Of a DNA stretch of 31,024 bases, positions 7,546 to 15,431 are shown one piece after another (within the stretch, counting starts at the first letter, position 1; every line of letters starts with the position of its first letter). Under the pieces are notes generated by a model, which saw only the letters and a program-made list of their open reading frames with translations, was not told where the DNA came from and ran no database searches. Made by a program: the position numbers and the translations under genes. The DNA comes from a virus, in the IMG/VR virus record IMGVR_UViG_3300046003_001482, positions 1 through 31,024 of that record, one strand, 5' to 3'.

Positions 7546-8571
7546 ATGTTTACTAATAGCAAATTTGTCTCCCAAGACCTGCAAGACGCAATTAAAAAAG
7601 TTATGAATAGTGGCTCTGTAGAAGAGGCTAAAATTGTACACCCTAATCAGCAAAGAATTGATGTTCATGAGCCTGAAAAGGATGAAATCACAGCTGATGA
7701 TTTTAAAAAGCTTCGTGGTATGAAAAAAGAAAAGCCTATGAAGGAAGAAGAAGAGCAGGTAGATGAAAAAGTAAACGTATTTCATTCAACTAGCCCGGGT
7801 GCAGATATGAAAAGATTCCCCAAAGATTCCTCGGCACCTGAAGCAAAAGCTCACCGAGATGCAACAGCAACTGCTGTAAAAGGGTTGAGAAAAGCTGGAG
7901 AGATGGACCGTAAAAGCTTTTCCTATGGCAGCACGGGTGATATGAAGACCTCTAAGGGTGGTACAGTAACGGCCATGCGCGTTAAAGAAGAGGCTGAAGA
8001 ACTAGATGAACTTAAAAAGTCAACCGTGGGTTCTTACATTCAAAAGAAATTTCAAAAGATGAGTGGTGAACCGGCTTCAAAAAATCCAAATGAAATCTTT
8101 GCTAAAAAAGATGCAAAAGGTATAAAAGGTGCTGGTTTGCGTATGAGTGGTATCAAAGCAACACAAAAAGAAAGTATTGATTTTTTAGACGACGCAGATG
8201 AAGTAACTGTTTTAAAACCACTAGATATCGAAATTCAAGAATCTTATACTTTTGGTGACTATCTTACCGCTGCTAAAGATATCGTCGGTGAAGAAGCTGC
8301 TATCGATTTAGCTAACTATGCTTTTAATAAGCAAGATACAGCTTTATTTGTTGAGCAAGTTACAAGAAGCGATATTCAATCTAAAATTAATGCTCATGCA
8401 GCAGCGGGTCACAAAGTCTCTGAGCCTAAATATATAACAAAGGATGGCAAACTTCATGCTGAATACGTGGTGACTGACAAGGAGTCAGGAATCCGTCGCA
8501 AGTACATTCAACACGGTACTATGCGTAAGGTAGAGAACATGGGTGCCAAAGGTAAAAAAGATTCAGAATAA
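7546..8571 (+). CDS. Charged internal/structural phage protein with embedded targeting-like motif
   Basis: A 341-residue, highly charged and low-hydrophobicity protein preceded by an AAGGA ribosome site. It includes a lysine/glutamate-rich segment around residues 60-75. Residues 232-242 read ESYTFGDYLTA, another element like the T4 leader, located after an acidic IEIQES stretch. The C-terminal region (SKINAHAAAGHKVSEPKY to YIQHGTMRKVENMG) looks folded. There are no catalytic motifs. It probably belongs to the capsid interior or scaffold-like set, where proteolysis by the prohead protease would release the C-terminal part. The true function is unknown. Confidence 0.55.
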   Translation: MFTNSKFVSQDLQDAIKKVMNSGSVEEAKIVHPNQQRIDVHEPEKDEITADDFKKLRGMKKEKPMKEEEEQVDEKVNVFHSTSPGADMKRFPKDSSAPEAKAHRDATATAVKGLRKAGEMDRKSFSYGSTGDMKTSKGGTVTAMRVKEEAEELDELKKSTVGSYIQKKFQKMSGEPASKNPNEIFAKKDAKGIKGAGLRMSGIKATQKESIDFLDDADEVTVLKPLDIEIQESYTFGDYLTAAKDIVGEEAAIDLANYAFNKQDTALFVEQVTRSDIQSKINAHAAAGHKVSEPKYITKDGKLHAEYVVTDKESGIRRKYIQHGTMRKVENMGAKGKKDSE

Positions 8572-8584
8572 TAAGGAGACATAA

Positions 8585-9400
8585 ATGTCCGCATGGGGTC
8601 TATCAGACAATACCACAATTGCAGGTACTGTTACGCATTACATTGCAAATACCAACCTAGTTGGTGCATCAACGTACTTTTTAGCTAATCTTAATGCTGG
8701 AGATTATCTAACTATTTCAGGAGTTTCAGGTAAGTATCAGGTAGCTGATATTACTTCTAATACTGCTCTTTCATTGACTACAATACCACGAACAGCTGGT
8801 ACTACAAAGAAAGTATTTGTTCAGCAAGGTCCAAAATATGAATTTTCTAGCAATATAGCTCCTGTCGATAGACAGAGTAACATTGTTTCTATCGAGACAG
8901 TTTTTGGTGTAGATTCAACTGAAATGGTTACGGTTGCTGTTGATACGGTTGCAATTGCTAACGTTGGCGCAGGCTATCAAAGATTAGCTAATGCAACTGC
9001 AATTACAGCTAATACAACTGGGGTATTTACTACTACTGGTTCAACACAACCTACAAGAAATGCTACAGCTACTTTAACCTTTACTAGTAATGTTCTTACA
9101 GCAATTACAGTGACAGACAGAGGTGCAGGTTATGCACCAGCAGCAAATACAATTGCTGTAACAGCTAATACATCTTTTGTAATCGCTACTACTGGTTTAT
9201 CACAACCAACTATTAATGCTTTAGGTACCATTAGCTTTACCACTGGGGGCTCAGCAAGCAATGCTTCTCATTCAGGTTGGGTATCGGTTATTACCTATAC
9301 AGATGCTTTCGGTAACCCAAGAGAGAAATCTGAAGTTCTTGTAGCTTTGTCTAAGAACGGTATTACTCAAGATGATGAAGATGTTACATTCCCGGACTAA
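8585..9400 (+). CDS. Virion structural protein with beta-rich repeats
   Basis: A 271-residue Thr/Ala/Asn/Gly-rich protein with a good Shine-Dalgarno (AAGGAG) eight bases before its ATG. Two related segments, NVGAGYQRLANATAIT and DRGAGYAPAANTIAVT, repeat about 55 residues apart; the GAGY module is common in marine phage fibre proteins. The end, HSGWVSVITYTDAFGNPREK then LVALSKNGIT and acidic residues, matches what I recall of a structural protein widespread in marine T4-like phages. It is likely a tail or capsid-decorating protein. The specific position in the virion is unknown. Confidence 0.65.
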   Translation: MSAWGLSDNTTIAGTVTHYIANTNLVGASTYFLANLNAGDYLTISGVSGKYQVADITSNTALSLTTIPRTAGTTKKVFVQQGPKYEFSSNIAPVDRQSNIVSIETVFGVDSTEMVTVAVDTVAIANVGAGYQRLANATAITANTTGVFTTTGSTQPTRNATATLTFTSNVLTAITVTDRGAGYAPAANTIAVTANTSFVIATTGLSQPTINALGTISFTTGGSASNASHSGWVSVITYTDAFGNPREKSEVLVALSKNGITQDDEDVTFPD

Positions 9401-9403
9401 TAA

Positions 9404-9844
9404 ATGGCAGATAGTAAGATAAGTGAGTTAACATCGGCCACCTCGATTGGGGTGTCCGATTTGTTATATGTTGTACAGTCTAACACTAGTAAAAAAGTTA
9501 CTACTGGTACTTTATTTGCAAATGCTGCTAACGTGGCATTTTTAGGTAATATTAATTTAGATACCACAGTTCAATTACTTTCTTCTCCTGGTGCGATAGA
9601 TCTAAAAAAACAAATAACACATTTAAGTGCTGATGCTACCGGCGGATTATTAACGATTCCTGCCGGTACAAACAGTCAACTTAAATTTATTGTTATGATT
9701 ACCAATTCCGGGGGTACATATTACATATCATCCAACATCGCAAATAGCGGTAATGTAATTTTTAATAATGTAGGAGACACTGCGACCCTGTTATATACAA
9801 ACAGTAAATGGTTTGTAACCGGAGGCACTGCTTCAATAACCTAG
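9404..9844 (+). CDS. Small tail fibre-like structural protein
   Basis: A 146-residue beta-rich protein that begins MADSKISELTSATSIGVSDL, the attachment-type N-terminus found in many phage fibre proteins (ISELT...DLLYVV). The remainder is Asn/Thr/Ser-rich (TNSGGTYYISSNIANSGNVI) and ends with a strand pair KWFVTGGTASIT. Only three bases separate it from the previous stop. It probably assembles on the tail or capsid surface. No receptor-binding or enzymatic domain is visible. Confidence 0.6.
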   Translation: MADSKISELTSATSIGVSDLLYVVQSNTSKKVTTGTLFANAANVAFLGNINLDTTVQLLSSPGAIDLKKQITHLSADATGGLLTIPAGTNSQLKFIVMITNSGGTYYISSNIANSGNVIFNNVGDTATLLYTNSKWFVTGGTASIT

Positions 9845-9847
9845 AAT

Positions 9848-10234
9848 ATGTTTGAATTGACTGAACAAAACTTTACATTATATGCAATTAAACATTATGA
9901 TAATCCTGCATGCAAAGGCATGACAGAATTTTATGATGACCTTAAAAAATTTAGGTATCTTAAGAGGCTATTTAGAAAATATGTAGCTGGTAGAGATTTA
10001 AAAGAACGTTTAATAATTAACCATTTGGTTGTAATCTACAATATATTTGGCTCAGAGGCTGCAACTAAGATGCTCTTTTTTAAAATAGAGAGTAAGTATT
10101 GGTCGCAGCTTAAAACGTTTTTAGTCTTTTTAAATTATATGCCTATAGGTCCGATACCACTAAATAATACCCTTATCCAAGGCTTTGAAATACCCATGGA
10201 TGAAAACGTAGCTGATGCACTAGGAAAACTTTAA
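9848..10234 (+). CDS. Conserved marine T4-like phage protein, 128 aa
   Basis: A helical protein, starting MFELTEQNFTLYAIKHYDNP. This opening and the segment DDLKKFRYLKRLFRKY are familiar from marine myovirus genomes, where the gene travels with the next one. No signal peptide or membrane helix; the sequence is basic in its first half and hydrophobic later. It overlaps the next ATG (TAATG), so the two are probably made in fixed proportion. Its function is not known to me; structural or assembly role is inferred from the block it lies in. Confidence 0.58.
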   Translation: MFELTEQNFTLYAIKHYDNPACKGMTEFYDDLKKFRYLKRLFRKYVAGRDLKERLIINHLVVIYNIFGSEAATKMLFFKIESKYWSQLKTFLVFLNYMPIGPIPLNNTLIQGFEIPMDENVADALGKL

Positions 10235-10764
10235 TGGGCCGTTTTGTAGATTCAATTATCGCGTATCGTATTCTACGGATGCTTACCACTCCGTTTGAAG
10301 AAACGGAAGCATTCCAGCGCGGAATTATTGATGCAAAAGGTAAAGAATTAAAGAAAATGAAAGATTTGCATACGGTAGCAGACCGAGATGCTTATTCCAT
10401 TCTTCATAGAATGGTATTTCGAATTAAACGTATTATAGAAAAAGTACCTCTTGAGAATAAAAAGCTAGTGTCCTTTGCAGCAGCATTAGCATTAATTAAG
10501 GAACACGCAGATACAAAAACTGAATTAATTAATCTAGAGTCGTTATATCTAGATAAAATAAAAACTGACTTAACTGAAGAGATCTACGTTATTGAAGAGT
10601 TTATAAATAACAAACAGACTTTTACATTTAGACAATTTTTAGAAGACATTCCTGCTAACAATGCCGGTACCCCTGGTATAGCTGGATTCACCCCTGAAAC
10701 AATGGGTGTACCTAGAAACAAACAGCCTAAAGTAATTAGACGCAAGAAACCCAAAATTATTTAA
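10234..10764 (+). CDS. Conserved marine T4-like phage protein with C-terminal targeting-like motif, 176 aa
   Basis: Helical N-terminal 120 residues (IIAYRILRMLTTPFEETEAF, then ILHRMVFRIKRIIEKVP) of a type conserved in marine myophages. At residues 129-138 it has TFTFRQFLED, the recurring short motif, here near the C-terminus. It is followed by a Gly/Pro/Asn linker and the basic end KQPKVIRRKKPK. Coupled by TAATG to the gene before. A basic tail after a possible cleavage motif would suit a DNA-contacting head protein, but this is an inference. No named function. Confidence 0.58.
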   Translation: MGRFVDSIIAYRILRMLTTPFEETEAFQRGIIDAKGKELKKMKDLHTVADRDAYSILHRMVFRIKRIIEKVPLENKKLVSFAAALALIKEHADTKTELINLESLYLDKIKTDLTEEIYVIEEFINNKQTFTFRQFLEDIPANNAGTPGIAGFTPETMGVPRNKQPKVIRRKKPKII

Positions 10765-10767
10765 CAA

Positions 10768-11124
10768 ATGGCTGACTTAATGGCAAAAACAGATATCGAA
10801 ACCGAAACAAGAGTTTCAATATTAGAAAATCAAGTTGAAAATATTACATCTAATGTTGTAAAGCTTGAGACTAAAATTGATAGTAATTACGCAACCTTAC
10901 ATCACCGTATTAGCGATTTAAGGGATGACTTACGTAATGATATTGAAACTAAACATGAAAAATTAATTGCTAAGTTAGACGAAAGAGCGGTGGATAGCTC
11001 TGAGCAGCATAAAGTAATTAGTGAAAAAATTAACTCAATAGAAAAATGGCGATGGATGATGGTAGGCGGTGCTATTGTCGTTGGTTACTTCATAGCTCAT
11101 TTAAGACTTGATAAACTAATTTAG
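10768..11124 (+). CDS. Coiled-coil protein with C-terminal membrane anchor
   Basis: A 118-residue protein. Residues 12-92 are a continuous heptad-rich coiled coil (TRVSILENQVENITSNVVKL, then LDERAVDSSEQHKVISEKI). WRWMMVGGAIVVGYFIAHL at about 94-112 is a single membrane segment at the C-terminus, followed by RLDKLI. This architecture resembles XhlA/haemolysin-like phage membrane proteins, but the sequence is too low in complexity to be sure. It is the last gene of the virion-side block, just before a terminator. A lysis or membrane role is possible. Confidence 0.55.
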   Translation: MADLMAKTDIETETRVSILENQVENITSNVVKLETKIDSNYATLHHRISDLRDDLRNDIETKHEKLIAKLDERAVDSSEQHKVISEKINSIEKWRWMMVGGAIVVGYFIAHLRLDKLI

Positions 11125-11153
11125 TTGATATATTCTAGGTAGTACAGTATAAT
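11125..11153 (+). promoter_or_regulatory. Sigma70-type promoter for the primase operon
   Basis: TTGATA at 11125-11130 and TATAAT at 11148-11153 are separated by exactly 17 bases. A start point near 11160 would produce a leader of about 24 bases before the primase ATG at 11184. It overlaps the terminator hairpin that follows. Confidence 0.65.
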
Positions 11154-11154
11154 T

Positions 11155-11178
11155 AGACCTCTATATGGGGTCTTTTTT
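11155..11178 (+). terminator. Intrinsic terminator of the virion gene block
   Basis: AGACC at 11155-11159 pairs with GGTCT at 11169-11173, with a 9-base loop, and runs into six T residues at 11173-11178. It closes transcription coming from the coiled-coil gene. The stem is short, so termination may be partial. Confidence 0.6.
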
Positions 11179-11183
11179 AATTT

Positions 11184-12197
11184 ATGTCTATATACCTTGA
11201 TCAAAAATACTTATTGTTAATAAGTAATCGCCTGCCCCTTTTCAAAAAGAAAAACGATACTACCTATAACTGTAGGTGTGTTATCTGTGGTGACTCTCAA
11301 AAGAATAGACGTAAAGCTCGAGGTTACTTCTTCAGCTATAAAACTGATATTCGGTATAAGTGTTATAACTGCGACATATCTTTAAGCTTTTCAAACTTTT
11401 TAAAACAGCAGGACGCTAACATATACTCTCAGTATGCTTTAGAGAAGTATAGTGAAGGTCACAATAAATCAGCTAATGCAGTACCGGAGTTTAAATTTGA
11501 AGAGCCGGTATTTAAGACGCCGCAAGAAAAGCTAATCGATAAACTGCTAGATCGATTAGATACATTACCAGATGATAACGAAGCAGTTATATTTTGTACC
11601 GGTAGAAAGATACCTAAAAATAGATTTAAACAGCTGTATTACATAGATAATATTAAAAATATTGTACAATTAAATGAAAAATATAAAGAAAGTATCCAAG
11701 GAAAAGAACCTAGACTGGTATTACCGTTTTATGATAATAACGGGCAATTATCTGGGGTTACCTGTAGAGCATTACGAGGTGAAGCACTTCGATATATTAC
11801 GGTTAAAGTTAAAGAAGACGTCCCACTCATCTTCGGTATAGATAGTATAGATAAACTTAACCCTGTATATGTTGTAGAAGGACCTATCGATAGTTTATTT
11901 TTGCCTAATAGTATTGCGATCGGAGGTACATCTTTCGGTAAAATACATGAGTTAGATATTGAGAAAGAGCGTATAATTATTGTATTTGATAATCAACCTA
12001 GAAATAAAGAAGTATGTAAACTAATAGAGAAGAATATCGATAAAGGTTATCAGGTAGTTATATGGCCTCAGAATCTATTAGAAAAAGATATTAATGAAAT
12101 GGTGCTAGCTGGCCGTAGTGTAGCTAAGATTTTAAAAGAGAATACTTTTAAAGGGCTTACTGCGATGACTAAATATATTGCTTGGAAAAGATGCTAA
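11184..12197 (+). CDS. 61: DNA primase, T4 gp61-like
   Basis: A 337-residue primase that would make RNA primers for lagging-strand synthesis together with the gp41 helicase, which is not in this window. An N-terminal zinc ribbon has C32-V-I-C35 and C60-Y-N-C63. A Toprim domain follows in the C-terminal half, with the acidic motif VVEGPIDSLF and the downstream IIIVFDNQPRN that supplies metal-binding Asp. Length agrees with T4 gp61 (342). The start follows the terminator region and a promoter at 11125-11153. Its TAA overlaps the ThyX ATG. It is the first gene of the replication half of the window. Confidence 0.88.
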   Translation: MSIYLDQKYLLLISNRLPLFKKKNDTTYNCRCVICGDSQKNRRKARGYFFSYKTDIRYKCYNCDISLSFSNFLKQQDANIYSQYALEKYSEGHNKSANAVPEFKFEEPVFKTPQEKLIDKLLDRLDTLPDDNEAVIFCTGRKIPKNRFKQLYYIDNIKNIVQLNEKYKESIQGKEPRLVLPFYDNNGQLSGVTCRALRGEALRYITVKVKEDVPLIFGIDSIDKLNPVYVVEGPIDSLFLPNSIAIGGTSFGKIHELDIEKERIIIVFDNQPRNKEVCKLIEKNIDKGYQVVIWPQNLLEKDINEMVLAGRSVAKILKENTFKGLTAMTKYIAWKRC

Positions 12198-12877
12198 TGA
12201 ATACAAACGAAATCTCTCATGTTAAACTTATTTCCTATTCCCAGTCGGCTACCGACAATCATGACGACTTACAAGAACTTGTTGCGTTTTGCGCCCGTGT
12301 ATCCAATCCAGGAAATCAATCCAGTAAAGAGTCAACTGAAAAACTTATTAAGTATCTTATTAAACATCAGCACTGGTCACCCCTTGAAATGGTCTCAGTC
12401 TGCCTCGAAATTACCACCACCAGAGATATTGCCCGACAAATCTTACGCCACCGCTCATTCTCATTTCAAGAATTTAGCCAAAGGTATGCCGACCCAGTAC
12501 AGGAACTTGATTTTGTTTTACGAGAAGCAAGACTACAAGACACCAAAAATAGACAGAACAGTATAGAAACTGAAGACAGGGAACTGCAGCAACAATGGTA
12601 TATTAAGCAAGTTAATTTAATTGCTGAGGCTAGAAATGCTTATAAATGGGCTATTGATAACGGAATTGCTAAAGAACAAGCTCGAGTAGTACTACCGGAA
12701 GGTCTTACTTCCTCTAGAATGTATATGAATGGTACCTTGAGATCCTGGATCCACTATATACAATTACGCGCTGCAAATGGTACACAAAAAGAACATATTC
12801 TAATTGCTAATGAATGTGCAAAAGCTATTACAAAAATATTTCCTTTAACAGCTGAATTAACACCAGCTCCTGAATAA
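12197..12877 (+). CDS. thyX: Flavin-dependent thymidylate synthase ThyX
   Basis: Makes dTMP from dUMP using FAD, NADPH and methylenetetrahydrofolate. The signature RHRx7S is present as RHRSFSFQEFS at residues 84-94, followed by QRY. Other family landmarks are HWSPLEMVSV (59-68) and the C-terminal RSWIHYIQLRA. At 226 residues it is of normal length. I chose the ATG at 12197 for its TAATG overlap with the primase stop; ATG 12191 and TTG 12182 are in frame too. It replaces the T4 ThyA-type enzyme and works with the downstream NrdAB and dCMP deaminase to feed dTTP synthesis. Confidence 0.93.
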   Translation: MNTNEISHVKLISYSQSATDNHDDLQELVAFCARVSNPGNQSSKESTEKLIKYLIKHQHWSPLEMVSVCLEITTTRDIARQILRHRSFSFQEFSQRYADPVQELDFVLREARLQDTKNRQNSIETEDRELQQQWYIKQVNLIAEARNAYKWAIDNGIAKEQARVVLPEGLTSSRMYMNGTLRSWIHYIQLRAANGTQKEHILIANECAKAITKIFPLTAELTPAPE

Positions 12878-12887
12878 ATAAACGACG

Positions 12888-13343
12888 ATGTGGATTATAG
12901 ATTTTTTACCTGCCTGGATATTTTATGCAACCTTAGTGTTAGGTATTGTAGGTATAGGGCTGTCCTACTTCCTCAGTGCAATACCTATTATTAATAATTA
13001 TAAATTACCTCTTCAAGTATTATCTATTCTTACTGCGGTTATTAGTGTTTGGTATATTGGTGGTAGTACTGTAGAAGAGAAATGGCTTGCTAGAGTAAAA
13101 GAACTTGAATTAAAAGTAGCAGAAGCAGAAGTTAAAAGTGGTAAAGTCAACACAGTCATACAACAAAAAGTAGTAACTAAAGTAAAAGTAGTAAGAGAAA
13201 AGGTTGAGGTAGTTAAAAGAGAAATACAAATACAAAAAGAAGTAATCAATGCCGATTGCAAATTAAGCGATACTGCTATTGATCTATATAATAAAGCGGT
13301 TGCAGAACCTACTGAAGACAAACGAGTAGGGGATACAAAATGA
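12888..13343 (+). CDS. Inner-membrane spanin subunit (Rz-like)
   Basis: A 151-residue protein with two N-terminal membrane segments (about residues 8-31 and 38-60) and then a long charged coiled coil (about 65-130, with VKVVREKVEVVKREIQIQKE). The next gene is a small lipoprotein starting inside its stop codon. This two-gene arrangement is that of i-spanin and o-spanin, which fuse inner and outer membranes at the end of Gram-negative lysis. Two membrane helices rather than one would need an N-out topology for the coiled coil to lie in the periplasm. Spanin identity rests on architecture and neighbour, not on sequence similarity. Confidence 0.7.
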   Translation: MWIIDFLPAWIFYATLVLGIVGIGLSYFLSAIPIINNYKLPLQVLSILTAVISVWYIGGSTVEEKWLARVKELELKVAEAEVKSGKVNTVIQQKVVTKVKVVREKVEVVKREIQIQKEVINADCKLSDTAIDLYNKAVAEPTEDKRVGDTK

Positions 13344-13618
13344 AATTACTTTTAGCAACTGTTCTCAGTTTATCATTAGTTGGTTGTAGTACAACAGTCC
13401 CAGTTAAAATACAGTTTCCTGCTGTTCCAGATATTCTTATGGAGCCGGCAGGAAATCTGACCCCGTTAGACAAAAGTAAGAACCCACAGCTTAGTGATTT
13501 AATAGATAACGCCAACGATAACGCAGGTAAATACTACGAATTAAAAGAAAAGTATAATGCATGGCAAGAGTGGTACAGAGCTCAAAAATCTATTCACGAA
13601 GACATTTACAAAAAATAA
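13340..13618 (+). CDS. Outer-membrane lipoprotein spanin subunit (Rz1-like)
   Basis: A 92-residue protein with a lipoprotein signal: MKLLLATVLSLSLVGC, lipobox LVGC, lipidated Cys16. The mature part starts with a Pro-rich segment (VPVKIQFPAVPDILMEPAGN) and ends in a charged helix KYYELKEKYNAWQEWYRAQK. Its ATG overlaps the i-spanin TGA, the usual coupling of a two-component spanin. The protein would sit in the outer membrane and bind the coiled coil of the partner across the periplasm. It indicates a Gram-negative host. It is larger than typical Rz1 but within the range of separated spanins. Confidence 0.72.
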   Translation: MKLLLATVLSLSLVGCSTTVPVKIQFPAVPDILMEPAGNLTPLDKSKNPQLSDLIDNANDNAGKYYELKEKYNAWQEWYRAQKSIHEDIYKK

Positions 13619-13639
13619 AACAATTTAGGTTAGTTAAGA

Positions 13640-15430
13640 ATGAATACAGTACATGGTATAACGGTAGACTATTCTCGCGATTCTTTGTTCGATACATTAG
13701 GATTATTGAGATTAAAAGAATCGTATATGAAGGAAAGCGAATCTAGTCCACAAGAGAGATTTGCATACGTAGCAAGAACATTTGGTAGTGATGCAGAGCA
13801 TGCTCAGCGATTATATGAATATTCATCTAAGCATTGGCTTAGCTATTCCACCCCTATTCTATCGTTTGGTAGATCAGCTCGTGGCATGCCTATTTCTTGC
13901 TTTTTACCTTTCTTAGATGATTCCGCAGAAGGGTTGGTAAATACACTTTCAGAGGTTAATTGGCTTTCTATGCTAGGGGGTGGCGTTGGAATTGGTATTG
14001 GTATTCGTAGTGCCGATGATAAGTCTGTTGGTATCATGCCTCATCTGCGCACTTATGACGCTTCAAGTCTCGCGTATAGACAAGGTAGGACCCGTAGAGG
14101 TAGTTACGCTGCTTATCTCGATATTAGTCACCCTGATATTTTATTGTTCCTTGAGATGAGGAAGCCAACAGGCGACCCTAATATGAGAACTCTAAATCTA
14201 CATCACGGTATTAATATTACTGATGACTTTATGCATGTTGTAGAAAAGTGCATGCAGGATAAAGATGCTGATGATTCCTGGGAACTTAAAGACCCACACT
14301 CAGGTGTAGTAAGAGAAGTTGTATCGGCAAGAGAGCTATGGCAGCGTATTCTTGACCTTAGAATGCAAACAGGGGAACCATACATTCACTTTATCGATAC
14401 TAGTAATCGTATGATGCCGGAGTTTCAAAAGAAGTTAGGGTTAAGTATTAAGCAGTCTAATCTATGTAGTGAAATTATTTTACCAACCGATAAGCAGAGA
14501 ACAGCAGTCTGTTGCTTATCTTCTGTAAACTTGGAGTATTATGATGATTGGAAAAACGATACACTTTTTCTACGGGACGTGGCAGAGATGCTCGATAATG
14601 TACTTCAGTACTTTATTGATAATGCTCCTCCTACTATCTCTAGAGCAGTATACAGTGCTTCTCGGGAGCGTAGTATTGGTGTGGGCGCTCTCGGGTATCA
14701 TGCTTACCTCCAACGGAATAATATACCTTTTGAGTCCGCTATGGCCGTTGGAAGAAACAAACAAATCTTCAAACACATCAGAGAACATTTAGACGACGCT
14801 AATTACGTTCTTTCAAAGATACGCGGCGAAGCACCAGATGCTATTAATACAAATCGTCGGTTCAGTCATCTAATGGCTATTGCACCAAATGCTAGTAGTT
14901 CTATTATTATGGGTAATACTAGCCCCTCCATTGAGCCGTATCGGGCTAATGCATACAGACAGGATACCTTATCAGGCTCTCATTTAAATAAAAATAAATG
15001 GTTAGATAATATTATTAAGGAAAAATGTGAAGAAGATTCTAAACTGGACTATAACGAAGTATGGTCAAGCATTATGTCCAACGATGGAAGCGTTCAGCAT
15101 CTCACCATATTGGATGACTGGACAAAAGACGTATTTAAAACATCCATGGAAATCGATCAAAGATGGATTATACAGCATGCGGCAGATCGACAAGTTTATA
15201 TCGATCAAGCCCAATCGCTTAATCTATTCTTTAGACCGGACACAAATATCAAGTACTTACATGCCGTTCACTATCTAGCGTGGAAATCAGGTCTTAAAAC
15301 TTTATATTATTGCAGATCAGAAAAGATAGGTAAGGCAGATAAGGTTTCAAGAAGAATCGAAAGAGACGTAATAAAGGAACTAGACATGAAAGCTATCGTA
15401 GAAGGAGAGGCTTGCTTAGCCTGCGAATAA
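13640..15430 (+). CDS. nrdA: Ribonucleoside-diphosphate reductase large subunit, class I, without ATP-cone
   Basis: A 596-residue catalytic subunit that reduces ribonucleotides with the radical supplied by NrdB. Visible active-site elements are Cys87 (ISCFLP), Asn274-Leu-Cys276-Ser-Glu278, Cys291 and Cys292 (AVCCLSS), the radical-transfer pair Tyr556-Tyr557, and the C-terminal redox pair Cys592 and Cys595 (CLACE). The N-terminus starts directly with the all-alpha barrel domain. The roughly 90-residue ATP-cone of E. coli NrdA (about 760 residues) is absent, so the usual dATP feedback site is missing. It is followed two bases later by nrdB. The start follows weak ribosome-binding sequence. Confidence 0.94.
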   Translation: MNTVHGITVDYSRDSLFDTLGLLRLKESYMKESESSPQERFAYVARTFGSDAEHAQRLYEYSSKHWLSYSTPILSFGRSARGMPISCFLPFLDDSAEGLVNTLSEVNWLSMLGGGVGIGIGIRSADDKSVGIMPHLRTYDASSLAYRQGRTRRGSYAAYLDISHPDILLFLEMRKPTGDPNMRTLNLHHGINITDDFMHVVEKCMQDKDADDSWELKDPHSGVVREVVSARELWQRILDLRMQTGEPYIHFIDTSNRMMPEFQKKLGLSIKQSNLCSEIILPTDKQRTAVCCLSSVNLEYYDDWKNDTLFLRDVAEMLDNVLQYFIDNAPPTISRAVYSASRERSIGVGALGYHAYLQRNNIPFESAMAVGRNKQIFKHIREHLDDANYVLSKIRGEAPDAINTNRRFSHLMAIAPNASSSIIMGNTSPSIEPYRANAYRQDTLSGSHLNKNKWLDNIIKEKCEEDSKLDYNEVWSSIMSNDGSVQHLTILDDWTKDVFKTSMEIDQRWIIQHAADRQVYIDQAQSLNLFFRPDTNIKYLHAVHYLAWKSGLKTLYYCRSEKIGKADKVSRRIERDVIKELDMKAIVEGEACLACE

Positions 15431-15431
15431 A

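Noticed and set aside
12219-12566. 115-codon + strand frame inside thyX
   Set aside because: It is an alternative frame of a clear ThyX coding sequence including the RHRx7S motif; no start site support.
14541-14792. 83-codon frame inside nrdA
   Set aside because: Shadow of the NrdA frame, which holds the conserved catalytic residues throughout.
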